Shown piece by piece: positions 8,993 to 17,781 of a DNA stretch of 64,000 nucleotides. Positions within the stretch are counted from its first letter, which is position 1, and the number at the start of each line of letters is the position of its first letter. Below the pieces are notes generated by a model. It did no database searches and had not been told where the DNA came from. It worked only from the letters and a program-made list of their open reading frames with translations. Source of the stretch: JAUNBG01 sp964442735 (GTDB lineage Bacteria > Planctomycetota > Planctomycetia > Pirellulales > Thermoguttaceae); assembly GCA_964442735.1 (NCBI GenBank), contig CAYUAP010000010.1:1-64000 (forward strand). Direction: 5' to 3'. Both the position numbers and the translations under genes were made by a program.

Positions 8993-9769
8993 ATGCGCGA
9001 AATTAAAAAATATTTAGTGGTGTCGGAAGGACTAATGGCTGTGGCCATGTTGGTTGGTTTTATAGAACCGGTATTTTCGCAGACCAAAACGGCAACAACA
9101 ACAGCTTCCACAAGTACGGAAACGGATGCCGGAACCCGATTGGGCGTTGGCGTCGATAGTCGTTTCGGGTCAGGATCAATTCCAATTAGAATTGAGCGGC
9201 AGAATATTCTTCCCGGCTCTCCAATGAATGTCAAGCCGACGATGGATAATTTGGTACCGACCTCTGGAAAAAATGTATCCTCCTTCGGTGGTATACTAGG
9301 GCGCTACGATACCAGTCAGTTCGGGAAGTTTTTCGCGTCGGGTTCTCTGGCAGCCCAGGCAGCAATACCACAACGAGCAGCCTCGTCCCTCAATAATCTA
9401 TCTATGGGCGACAATCTGGTAGACAACTCCCAGGCGAAAATAGCACGTATGTATCCACCGCGCCTCTATGTTGACCATAAAGAATATCCGGTTAGCAATC
9501 TGGAGACGTCTCAAGTACGTATAAACGTGGAAAACCAGATAAAGAATTTCAATACAAGGTATGGTTTGAGTTCCCAGCAGGTGCAAGTAACACCTGTGTA
9601 TCAGCAAGGTGCTCTTGTCCTTCAGGGAAGAGTGTATTCAACGCATCTTGCTCGTATGCTTGTCGACATCCTTTATTTGGAGCCAGGAGTTGAGAAGATT
9701 GTAAACGAGCTTGTTGTAACGAATCCGACGGCGCCACCACCCGACCCGCTTGCAGTGTCTCCGCGTTAA
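8993..9769 (+). CDS. Secreted BON-domain-like protein
   Basis: 258 residues with a signal peptide (hydrophobic core about 12-28, likely cut after VFSQ). The middle is Ser/Thr/Gly-rich. Residues about 200-243 (VTPVYQQGALVLQG...VEKIVNELVV) look like a BON domain, a small fold found in envelope proteins; in planctomycetes such proteins often sit near secretin genes (family knowledge). It converges on the lipoprotein/secretin pair and its last 221 bases overlap the lipoprotein reading frame on the other strand. The function is unknown; a link to the secretin is inferred from position. Confidence 0.8.
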   Translation: MREIKKYLVVSEGLMAVAMLVGFIEPVFSQTKTATTTASTSTETDAGTRLGVGVDSRFGSGSIPIRIERQNILPGSPMNVKPTMDNLVPTSGKNVSSFGGILGRYDTSQFGKFFASGSLAAQAAIPQRAASSLNNLSMGDNLVDNSQAKIARMYPPRLYVDHKEYPVSNLETSQVRINVENQIKNFNTRYGLSSQQVQVTPVYQQGALVLQGRVYSTHLARMLVDILYLEPGVEKIVNELVVTNPTAPPPDPLAVSPR

Positions 9770-11102
9770 CCGACGAATTCCGACCCCCTCCCCAATTATC
9801 CGTTGCCGATATTCTGTCTGTTGCAGATATTTTGTCCGTTGCAGATATTTTGTCCGTTGCGAATATTTTGTCTGTTGCGGATATTTTGTCCGTTGCGGAT
9901 ATTTTGTCCGTTGCCGATATCCTGTCTGTTGCGGATATTCTGTCTGTTGCGGATATTCTGTCTGTTGGCATGTTTCTGTTCGTTAACGCAACGGTTCCTG
10001 TACCAGGATCATTCTGAAGTTGGTTGACCGCATTCTGAAGTGATCCTTGGGGGACGCCGGTTACCGTGCCCTGATGCTGGTATCCTTCCCTGGGAATTGT
10101 TCCCGACATGGATATATAATTGTTTCCTTCGACTGTTGTCGGATTGGCCCGCATATACCGAACATCGTCTAACGTATATCGTTTATGTTTTTGTGCATAT
10201 TTATTGTCTTGATCTTCTTTATCTTTTGTATAGGACGGTTGATTCAACGGTTTGGTTTTGGTATACAGATCCATTTTTTTTTGGAGTTCTTCATAACGTT
10301 TCTGATACGTTATTTCGCGCATATTTTCCAGATCGTCATCAGCGGTAATATTATTGGCCAGTGAAGCAGGAGGAATCTCGCTGTGTCCCAATTGAGGATA
10401 AAGCGTTTTTAAATTCTGTGACAGATCAATAGTTGAGACCGTGCGATCCGCAGGTTTGGACTCTATTTTCTTCGGAGAATCCATCTCTTTTTTTTCATCG
10501 GCAGGAACGGACAATTTTGTTTTCGCGTCCTTTTTTGTTACTTTTGTCTTCGCATCCTTTTCGGTGGAATCTTGACGTGGTGTTCCATAAATGGTCGTTT
10601 TAATAACCTTGGAAGTTGTCTGTTCACCAGTTTTTGTATCGGTAAAGACAGTGAAAATGGAAATATCTTCTTCCGGTTGGTCCAACTCCCCTAAATCGAG
10701 CCAGACATGATAGGAATGACCGACTTTTTTGTCATATTTTCGTTGTTTTTCGAGCTGTTCCGGCTTGAGAACGAGTTTACTGTCCGGAATTGTAAACTGA
10801 ATACCATCGGCAATTCCCTTAAAGACATAAACGACCAGTGTTCCATCGACGCGCACGGAATGATTACAGTCTCCTTCTTTAAAAAATCGGATAACACCAG
10901 CTTTTCCGCGTCGCATTTTTAAATTGGGATCGTCCGGTTTAAAGGGACCATAATCCTGCCAGTAGTCCTCGAAGAGAGCGACTGTTTCTCCGACGACCGG
11001 ACCGGCAATAATATATTTCCTTTTATCCATACTACTACATCCGAGGATCGACAGTATTAATAAAAGAGAAAGGATACCAATGAATTTTTGATAATAGAAC
11101 AT
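9549..11102 (-). CDS. Lipoprotein with DKISAT hexapeptide repeats
   Basis: Predicted lipoprotein of about 517 residues. From ATG 11102 the N-terminus is a hydrophobic stretch ending in the lipobox LSILGC. Residues ~25-170 form a folded region (GPVVGETVALFEDYW...) of unrecognised family, followed by a Lys/Asp/Ser-rich linker and then nine D[KR]ISAT hexapeptides encoded by an 18-bp tandem repeat (9802-9967). The last ~74 codons lie antisense to the BON protein gene, so the original C-terminus was probably near the repeat. It lies downstream of the secretin gene (gap about 118 bases), so a role as a secretin partner is plausible but unproved. TTG 11126 is a weaker start. Confidence 0.75.
   Translation of the reverse strand: MFYYQKFIGILSLLLILSILGCSSMDKRKYIIAGPVVGETVALFEDYWQDYGPFKPDDPNLKMRRGKAGVIRFFKEGDCNHSVRVDGTLVVYVFKGIADGIQFTIPDSKLVLKPEQLEKQRKYDKKVGHSYHVWLDLGELDQPEEDISIFTVFTDTKTGEQTTSKVIKTTIYGTPRQDSTEKDAKTKVTKKDAKTKLSVPADEKKEMDSPKKIESKPADRTVSTIDLSQNLKTLYPQLGHSEIPPASLANNITADDDLENMREITYQKRYEELQKKMDLYTKTKPLNQPSYTKDKEDQDNKYAQKHKRYTLDDVRYMRANPTTVEGNNYISMSGTIPREGYQHQGTVTGVPQGSLQNAVNQLQNDPGTGTVALTNRNMPTDRISATDRISATDRISATDKISATDKISATDKIFATDKISATDKISATDRISATDNWGGGRNSSVNAETLQAGRVVAPSDSLQQARLQSSQLLAPNKGCRQAYEQDALNTLFPEGQEHLADTQVLLAPAGNSNHTLY
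9802..9967. repeat. 18-bp tandem repeat inside the lipoprotein gene
   Basis: About nine units like GTTGCGGATATTTTGTCC (plus-strand view), encoding D[KR]ISAT on the minus strand. Variation between units is confined to a few positions, so copy number is likely variable. All three plus-strand frames stay open across it, which creates spurious ORFs. Confidence 0.95.
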
Positions 11103-11220
11103 TGAATAAAATTCCTGAATAACCAATATAAACGAATCGGCATAAACGAATCAGCAGGCATAAAAAACAGAAGGAACGTCTGTTTTTTGTAAAACAGACG
11201 TACCAACCGTATTCCGGCCA

Positions 11221-14200
11221 TTAACGATAAACGGAAACGGGAACATTGGTAACGGAAACAGGAGCGGGATCGGCAACCGGCATTGATTCCGGAATGTTGT
11301 ACCAGGTTTCCCTTCGAACGTTTTCCAATGGATAGCTCGTTTGCGAAGCGACCTGTTCGTAGCTGGCACTCCGAATCGGTTGATTCAAAACGGTTGGTGG
11401 AACGGTCTGAACATTCACATTATCAGCATAGCCGTTTCGCGCCAGAACTTCCGGATTGATCGGATTATTATTCGTAGCCGGAGCCTCGTTCTTCCTCGTT
11501 TGCGTTCCGGAAACACTGGTAATTGGACCGGGTATCTGCTGCCACTGACTTGTTTTAACGGACGATATTCCGTTCTGCGTTGTTTTTTTAGTAGAGGCAG
11601 GGCTTGAGGTTGAGTTTGTCTTTGACGGCACGGTCACTGGAGTTGTTTTTGGCTGAATGACAGGCATTTGCAATTGTTGTGAATTAACATTATTTTCCAC
11701 ACTACTATCCGTAGTCAATGGATTTTTTATAACAGATATATTTTCTTTTGAAAGTGAATTCGTTCCGTTTTGATAATCATTTTCCGGAAGATATTGATGC
11801 GTTTCATCAAGATCGTTCATGGGATCGTTCGGTTTATGGATAAACGGCAGATGCTTAATAGAAGCTTGGTTATCCGGTAAAGTACCTGTTTTCGGGTCGA
11901 ATAGTCCCATATTGCCATTGATGGCCATGGCATCGGCCAGACACCAGTTCATACGATTGGTTTCGATTCGTTTTATTTCTTCGAGATCATCGGAATTACG
12001 AACGATACGCGGCGTCATGACAATCAGAAGTTCCGTTCGGGACTCCGAGTCAACATCATAGCGGAAGAGCCATCCGACATGGGGAAGATCGGCCAGCCAC
12101 GGAATACCTTTTCGCGTCTTCTCTTTATTCGTAGTAATTAGACCACCGAGCATAACTGTTTCGCCATCCTGGGCACTAACGGCAGTCATGGCCTGTATTG
12201 TATTGATGGACGGTGATTTAATAACCTGGTCGCCGGACGTAAAGACCGGAATCGCATCGCTATCACCCGCCAGGGATGATTTTTCCGCTCCTATTTCCAT
12301 AATGACCTTCCCCTCCTTGGTAACACGAGGCGTTACAAGAAGGATTAGACCAACGTTGGCGTCCGTTACACTGGAGGTAATACCGTAGTTTGTCATATTC
12401 GCATTGGAAATACGAGGAACACGTTGACCAACAAGAATAAATGCCTGCTGGTTATCCATGGCGGTAATCTGTGGCCGACTGAGGATTTGAAGTCGATTCT
12501 TCTGTTCCAGGGCACGTAAAGTTACCTGAACGGAACGACTGCTCGCTGACAGAACAAGTCCACCGAAATTAGCGGACGAACTGGTTCGCCCCATTCCCAA
12601 TGTATTCAACACCTGACCCGCTACGGTATTGGAATCGGACGCATTATAATTCTGGCCAATGACGTTATTACCGATCATATCGTAACCCGGTTTTCCTGTA
12701 CTGCTACTGGTTGTTGAAGACGTTACAACACTACGGTCGAAGGAAACTTTATCCTGAAGTCCCGCCTCAATTCCAAATTCTTCTTGATCTGATAGAGTAA
12801 CTTCCGCGATTAATACTTGAATAACAACCTGGGGCGGATCTTTATCGAATTCTTCCACCAACTTCTGAATTTCCTCCAGATAACGTGGCGTTGCGCTAAT
12901 AATTAATGTATTCGTAATCGATTCCGGAATAACAATAACATGTGATTCGAACATCTGATAGACAGACATGGCCTCGGAAGTAATTTCCAACTGTTGTTTT
13001 CGCGACAGGAAATCGTCAATAGCGGACGCGATTTTCAAGGCGGGCACATTTCGCAGGGGAACCACGACCTCTTTACGGTCCATAACATCTTTACGGTCGA
13101 GACTGAGGATCAATGCTTCGATGATATGAAGGTCTTTAGGAGCGGCGGCGGCGATAATACAGTTGGTTCTGGTATCGATCGAGAGGCGAACAGGGACAAA
13201 CGTTTCTTCACCTTCGGCGTTGGGCAGTGTCGGCATAGCGCCGCCGCCGGTCGGCAGGAGGGATTGAATTGTTTGTGACATTTGCATTGCGTCTCCATAG
13301 AGAATTCGGAATATTTTGATTTGTGCTTTTGCGGCCGCAACATCAAGCAGATCGATTAATTTCGTCAAGAGATCCATACAGTCTTCCGGGGCGGTTATGA
13401 TCAACTGATTATTATGAACGTCGGCTACAATATTGACGTCGGTCATAATACCCGACTCAATTAGACGTTTACTTTCAGCGTCCACCGACAGAATTTCCAG
13501 AATAGGAAATTTAGCGGAGGAGGTATCATTCGTTCCCTGGACAGAGGGCATAATGGCACTCATAATGGTCATACGAAGGTCATTTGCCAGAAGATTCTTG
13601 AGTTTGAAGGTCTTTACGCGAAGACGTGGTGCCGCTTTATTAACATCCAATTGAGTCAATATATTCTGAACTTCCAGTAAATCATTGGGGGCTGCCTGAA
13701 TAACGAGCGAGTTGGTTCGTACATCGGGAAAAACACGAATTCGAGGGGCCATTCCACCTGTTAGTGGAGTAGGGAACGGGTAATAGGTTTGCAACTGAAG
13801 TGCAATTTCACGAACCGATGCATATTGCAGACGGATTACACGAATCATACTGTTGGCTTCCTGAATTGGTTGGTCAAATGTATTGATCAAATCTTTCATG
13901 GAACCGAATGCCTGTCCCCAGCCGACCAGAAGAATAGCGTTGGGATTCTGCATGGCGAAGATAATGACACGTCCCTGTTTGGTAACAAACATCTGTTTGT
14001 GAAGTACTTCGAGAATACCCTGTAGCATAACACAATTGACATGTTTCAGGTTATAAATTTCTATTTTAGGTTCGGCTAATTTAGCAAGTTCCTCGATTTC
14101 ACGAATCATACTTTCTATACGGCGATATTCGCTTTCCGGGGCATCAATAATTACGACATCCAGATCGGGGAGAACCTGGGGGATGTAATCCTGGACGACA

Positions 14201-16338
14201 CCGACACCATGACCACCGTTCGGAGCGTTGGGGTCAAACACACCCAATTCACCACCGGGAGGCATAGCTTCGCCAAGATCGCCCATTCCAAGGCCCCCGA
14301 GATCACCGCCAGCCCCGAGTGCTCCGCCCGTTAAATCGCCCTGATAATTAACCTGTTTTATGGTCGAATTCGAGGGCTGTTCGGTCGGAATCGGTTTAAC
14401 GGAAATATTCGCCATCCGTTTTGCGGTTGCGCCTGTATCTGCTACTGCTGTATCTGCTACTGCTGTGGGAGCTTTCACTTTTTCCTTGTTTGGGGGATTC
14501 GGTTTGGAGCCCATCATCGACTGAAGTGGGGCGGACAGGAGGGAATTTCCTGACTTGATTTTAGCTTGTTCGGATGTCTGACCACGCATTATATAGGATG
14601 AAACGGTATTACTCCCTTGTGGAGGAACACGCATCGGCCTGTAATTATAATAGTCCAAAACTTCTTTAATCTTGTTTGGATCACTTTCCCGGATGGAAAT
14701 AAAGCGTCGGACGTTTCCATTAATCGGGGGCTGGGCGTCAATAGCCTGAAGAAGTTGTTGCATCTGACCACAAATAACGGAATCGCCTTTAACGATCATT
14801 TTCTGACCAATGGGATCAAATTCAATTTCACAGGTTCGTATGGTATTTCCCTGGACTTTAGGCTGTTTGACGTAACGATAGACGACACGAGCCGCCTGAC
14901 TCGTCGTTGGAGTTCCATTGACCGGAGATGTAGCCATTCGCTGGAGACGACTGCCGAACAGGGTAACGAGAACATTTTCAAGTTCCTGAACTTTTTTTCG
15001 TGTGGGCGTAAAGGTCCAGTTGATCATTCGCAGTTGACCGCTTGCGGCCAACTGTTGAAGTTGTACAGCGTTGGAAGGAGAGGTTGTTCCTTGTATCTGC
15101 CGAACGGTACCATTGGCGATTCGACTATCCGGCTGTTGTATGGCATCGGAGAGTGGGTAGATCTTCAAGCCGCCCAGATATTGGGCAACTGTCATCAGAT
15201 CATTTTTATTTGCCAGAACGAACAATTTCCCCGTACTTGTATCACTTGCAATCGTAATATCCGGTTGTCGCATAAATTGCTGCCGTAGTTGGGCTTCAAT
15301 TTGGGTTATATTGGCCGGAGTACATTGATAGACCACGAGATCGGTAAAGGAAGCACTATTTGTTGGAACCGCATTATTCCCAACAGAAGTGGGGACAGGA
15401 GCCGCATTATTAACAGGAGCCGCGTTATTAACTGGAATTGCGTTATTAACCGGAACCGCGTTATTAACCGGAGCCGCGTTATTAACTGGAACCGCGTTAT
15501 TAACTGGAACTGCGTTATTAACTGGAACCGTGTTATTAACTGGAACCGTGTTATTAACGGGAACTGCGTTATTAACGGGAACCGCGTTATTTGTTGGATT
15601 GATTGAACCTCCGAAGACCTCCGGTTTTGTACCCGGTTTATTCTCGGGAAGAATCGCGTTATCGGCCTGCCAGGCGACATGAACATATCGATTGGCATTG
15701 GGGTCATAATACTGTTCCACTTTATTATTGACAACCTGGCCATTATTAACCGCATTGGCGGGAATGGCCAGACCAACATCGACATAACCGTTATTCAGTT
15801 GAAGATTGGCATCCATTTTGGGAATTAAGTTATCGGCGATAGCGATTGCCTGCAACGGTGCGGTTAATGTTAAGGCGTTTCGAGTTGGGTCTACATTCCA
15901 GGAAGTCAACTGGCGTAGTTCCATTGGCAAAAGACCGATCAATCGGGCGGCTAGTTCATCTGCTTTCATTCGACTGGGGAAAAACGTTTTCACCACAAGT
16001 CCCAATCCAGGTTGACCACTGTTCGGATTAAATCCCGGGCCATTAACAGGACGGGCCGATATAACTGTTTGATTATTTTCATATCCCAGGGATGGTACCA
16101 CTGTTATATTTGTCGGAGCTAACGAACTAGCTTGGCCCGATATTGCGGGTTGGGGCAAAACCGTTCCTGTTGTTTGGGTCCCATGATTACCTTGTGCGAT
16201 ACCGGCCAGTATCGCAGACGGACGTGCCGCCGCTCCCTGTCCGTACAATGTCGGACTTAAGCCATGGATTATCATAACCATGGTTATCAGGGTTAATGTT
16301 AGTATCGCCTTCATGCGTTTTATAATATAGTTGTCCAT
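11221..16338 (-). CDS. Giant secretin (GspD/PilQ-like outer-membrane channel)
   Basis: Outer-membrane secretin of 1705 residues, more than twice the usual GspD length. The N-terminus has a signal peptide (hydrophobic 10-30, ending LYGQ). Several secretin N1-type modules follow, seen as repeated patterns such as VIDAPESEYRRIESMI and VFPDVRTNSLVIQAAPN. An Asn/Pro/Val repeat (PVNNA/TV, 18-bp units at 15398-15590) sits near residues 250-315. The C-terminal gate domain starts near 1169 (VVIQVLIAEVTL) and contains VLVTPRVT-like strands, ETVMLGGLI and LLIVMTPRIVRN (about 1445). A low-complexity tail of ~250 residues follows. It could serve type II secretion or type IV pili; the DUF1559 prepilin-like protein at 28.4 kb is a possible substrate (inference). 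Confidence 0.92.
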   Translation of the reverse strand: MDNYIIKRMKAILTLTLITMVMIIHGLSPTLYGQGAAARPSAILAGIAQGNHGTQTTGTVLPQPAISGQASSLAPTNITVVPSLGYENNQTVISARPVNGPGFNPNSGQPGLGLVVKTFFPSRMKADELAARLIGLLPMELRQLTSWNVDPTRNALTLTAPLQAIAIADNLIPKMDANLQLNNGYVDVGLAIPANAVNNGQVVNNKVEQYYDPNANRYVHVAWQADNAILPENKPGTKPEVFGGSINPTNNAVPVNNAVPVNNTVPVNNTVPVNNAVPVNNAVPVNNAAPVNNAVPVNNAIPVNNAAPVNNAAPVPTSVGNNAVPTNSASFTDLVVYQCTPANITQIEAQLRQQFMRQPDITIASDTSTGKLFVLANKNDLMTVAQYLGGLKIYPLSDAIQQPDSRIANGTVRQIQGTTSPSNAVQLQQLAASGQLRMINWTFTPTRKKVQELENVLVTLFGSRLQRMATSPVNGTPTTSQAARVVYRYVKQPKVQGNTIRTCEIEFDPIGQKMIVKGDSVICGQMQQLLQAIDAQPPINGNVRRFISIRESDPNKIKEVLDYYNYRPMRVPPQGSNTVSSYIMRGQTSEQAKIKSGNSLLSAPLQSMMGSKPNPPNKEKVKAPTAVADTAVADTGATAKRMANISVKPIPTEQPSNSTIKQVNYQGDLTGGALGAGGDLGGLGMGDLGEAMPPGGELGVFDPNAPNGGHGVGVVQDYIPQVLPDLDVVIIDAPESEYRRIESMIREIEELAKLAEPKIEIYNLKHVNCVMLQGILEVLHKQMFVTKQGRVIIFAMQNPNAILLVGWGQAFGSMKDLINTFDQPIQEANSMIRVIRLQYASVREIALQLQTYYPFPTPLTGGMAPRIRVFPDVRTNSLVIQAAPNDLLEVQNILTQLDVNKAAPRLRVKTFKLKNLLANDLRMTIMSAIMPSVQGTNDTSSAKFPILEILSVDAESKRLIESGIMTDVNIVADVHNNQLIITAPEDCMDLLTKLIDLLDVAAAKAQIKIFRILYGDAMQMSQTIQSLLPTGGGAMPTLPNAEGEETFVPVRLSIDTRTNCIIAAAAPKDLHIIEALILSLDRKDVMDRKEVVVPLRNVPALKIASAIDDFLSRKQQLEITSEAMSVYQMFESHVIVIPESITNTLIISATPRYLEEIQKLVEEFDKDPPQVVIQVLIAEVTLSDQEEFGIEAGLQDKVSFDRSVVTSSTTSSSTGKPGYDMIGNNVIGQNYNASDSNTVAGQVLNTLGMGRTSSSANFGGLVLSASSRSVQVTLRALEQKNRLQILSRPQITAMDNQQAFILVGQRVPRISNANMTNYGITSSVTDANVGLILLVTPRVTKEGKVIMEIGAEKSSLAGDSDAIPVFTSGDQVIKSPSINTIQAMTAVSAQDGETVMLGGLITTNKEKTRKGIPWLADLPHVGWLFRYDVDSESRTELLIVMTPRIVRNSDDLEEIKRIETNRMNWCLADAMAINGNMGLFDPKTGTLPDNQASIKHLPFIHKPNDPMNDLDETHQYLPENDYQNGTNSLSKENISVIKNPLTTDSSVENNVNSQQLQMPVIQPKTTPVTVPSKTNSTSSPASTKKTTQNGISSVKTSQWQQIPGPITSVSGTQTRKNEAPATNNNPINPEVLARNGYADNVNVQTVPPTVLNQPIRSASYEQVASQTSYPLENVRRETWYNIPESMPVADPAPVSVTNVPVSVYR
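15398..15590. repeat. 18-bp tandem repeat inside the secretin gene
   Basis: About ten to eleven units like GTTATTAACTGGAACCGC (plus-strand view), encoding PVNNAV/PVNNTV on the minus strand. The same 18-bp period occurs in the neighbouring lipoprotein gene. Confidence 0.93.
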
Positions 16339-16700
16339 TTCTCGTCCGTTTACCGTGTTACTGTCAGGTTTTGGAGATACTTTAATAAACCAAAACAGAA
16401 TTATTTAACGTAAAATTACTCCTGTTTTGATTCGTTTTTATGTTAAACATAGCTGGATTCAATTCCTTGCATGATGGATAGTAGTAATTTTTTCAATATC
16501 GTACAATAGCAGTTTTTGAATTTGAAAGAAAAATTTCTCGAAAAGACGTCTGGTAAAAAAAAAGATTCATTGTATGATTGGATATTATGATATATGATTG
16601 GATATTAAGACATATGATTTGTTATTATATTGCGTGATTGGATATTATTTGGATATTATGATGATGGTTTTTATGGAAAATCCAATTGAGATGGATAAAA
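16339..16700. other. Divergent intergenic region, secretin / UXS
   Basis: AT-rich, about 360 bases. It holds about four degenerate copies of an 18-20-base unit based on TATGATTGGATATTA (about 16573-16660), directly before the UXS gene. No clear promoter pair could be assigned. Confidence 0.6.
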
Positions 16701-17675
16701 ATGCCTAGAATAAAAAGAATCCTCGTGACTGGAGGTGCCGGGTTTATTGGTTCGCATTTATGCGAGCGCTTGGTAAAGGAAGGTCATGATGTTATTTGTG
16801 TTGATAATTTCTTTACCAGCCAGAAATCAAATATCGTTCATCTTTTATCATGTTCCAATTTTGAATTAATTCGGCATGATATAACGTTACCTCTATTTTT
16901 GGAGGTGGACGAGATATATAATTTGGCATGTCCGGCGGCTCCTGGCCATTATCAATACAATCCGATTAAGACGATGAAGACCTCTTTAATTGGGTCGAGT
17001 AATATGTTGGGACTAGCCAAACGATGTCGGGCGAAGATATTACAGGCGTCTACGAGTGAAGTTTACGGAGATCCGGAAGTTCATCCGCAACGGGAAGATT
17101 ACCGCGGGTCGGTCAATCCGATAGGGCCGCGTTCCTGTTACGACGAGGGAAAGCGGGCGGCCGAGGCTCTGTTTATGGACTATTATCGAATGCATCGTAT
17201 TGAAATTCGTATTGCGCGTATTTTTAATACCTATGGTCCAAAAATGCATCCGTTTGATGGTCGGGTCGTTTCCAATTTTATTCGACAGGCCTTAACTAGC
17301 GAACCAATAACGATTTACGGGGAGGGTGTTCAGACGCGTTCCTTCTGCTATTGTTCCGATTTGGTTGAAGGTCTGATTCGGTTAATGGAGAACGATAAAA
17401 ATTTTATTGGACCGGTAAATATAGGAAATCCTGGAGAATTCACAATACTTGAGTTGGCAAAAATGGTTCAAGTATTAACGGGAGTAGACAGAGAGTTTGT
17501 CTACAAACCTTTGCCACAGGACGATCCATGTCGTCGCAAGCCGGATATTACACTAGCGAAGGAAATCCTGGATTGGAGTCCGAAGATCCCCCTACAGGAA
17601 GGTCTGGCACAAACGATTGAATGGTTTCGAGATATAGATCTCGACCATTATCGACCGCCGACACCCAATTATTAA
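16701..17675 (+). CDS. UDP-glucuronate decarboxylase (UDP-xylose synthase)
   Basis: Extended short-chain dehydrogenase that turns UDP-glucuronate into UDP-xylose, a sugar donor for surface polysaccharide. Residues 11-17 carry the NAD-binding GGAGFIG. The catalytic set is S-T-S-E at 117-120 and YDEGK (Y147, K151). The UXS-type stretch NLACPAAPGHYQYNPIKT separates it from plain epimerases. At 324 residues it is near normal for soluble bacterial UXS. ATG 16701 is preferred over the in-frame TTG at 16686. The next plus-strand gene, proS, is unrelated. Confidence 0.88.
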   Translation: MPRIKRILVTGGAGFIGSHLCERLVKEGHDVICVDNFFTSQKSNIVHLLSCSNFELIRHDITLPLFLEVDEIYNLACPAAPGHYQYNPIKTMKTSLIGSSNMLGLAKRCRAKILQASTSEVYGDPEVHPQREDYRGSVNPIGPRSCYDEGKRAAEALFMDYYRMHRIEIRIARIFNTYGPKMHPFDGRVVSNFIRQALTSEPITIYGEGVQTRSFCYCSDLVEGLIRLMENDKNFIGPVNIGNPGEFTILELAKMVQVLTGVDREFVYKPLPQDDPCRRKPDITLAKEILDWSPKIPLQEGLAQTIEWFRDIDLDHYRPPTPNY

Positions 17676-17702
17676 ACGATTCCGTTACCCGATTCCACAA
17701 AC

Positions 17703-17726
17703 CTTGCAGGTGTTTTTTACCTGCGA
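17703..17726 (+). terminator. Weak hairpin after the UXS gene
   Basis: TTGCAGGT and ACCTGCGA form an 8-bp stem (one G-T pair) around a T-rich loop, 28 bases after the stop. No T-run follows at once, so it is a weak candidate. Confidence 0.35.
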
Positions 17727-17781
17727 ACCACGATTATGTTTTTTGCAAAATTGAAGAAGAGAGAATTTGGAGAATTAACTG

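Noticed and set aside
9802..9967. CRISPR array
   Set aside because: Units are directly adjacent with no spacers and are in frame in a lipoprotein gene. The same holds for the arrays at 15398, 36023 and 45281.
9750..10027. Plus-strand open frames across the 18-bp repeat
   Set aside because: All three frames are open only because the repeat length is a multiple of three; the encoded sequences are pure repeats.
15289..15785. Open frames on both strands across the PVNN repeat
   Set aside because: Shadow frames of the secretin gene's 18-bp repeat.
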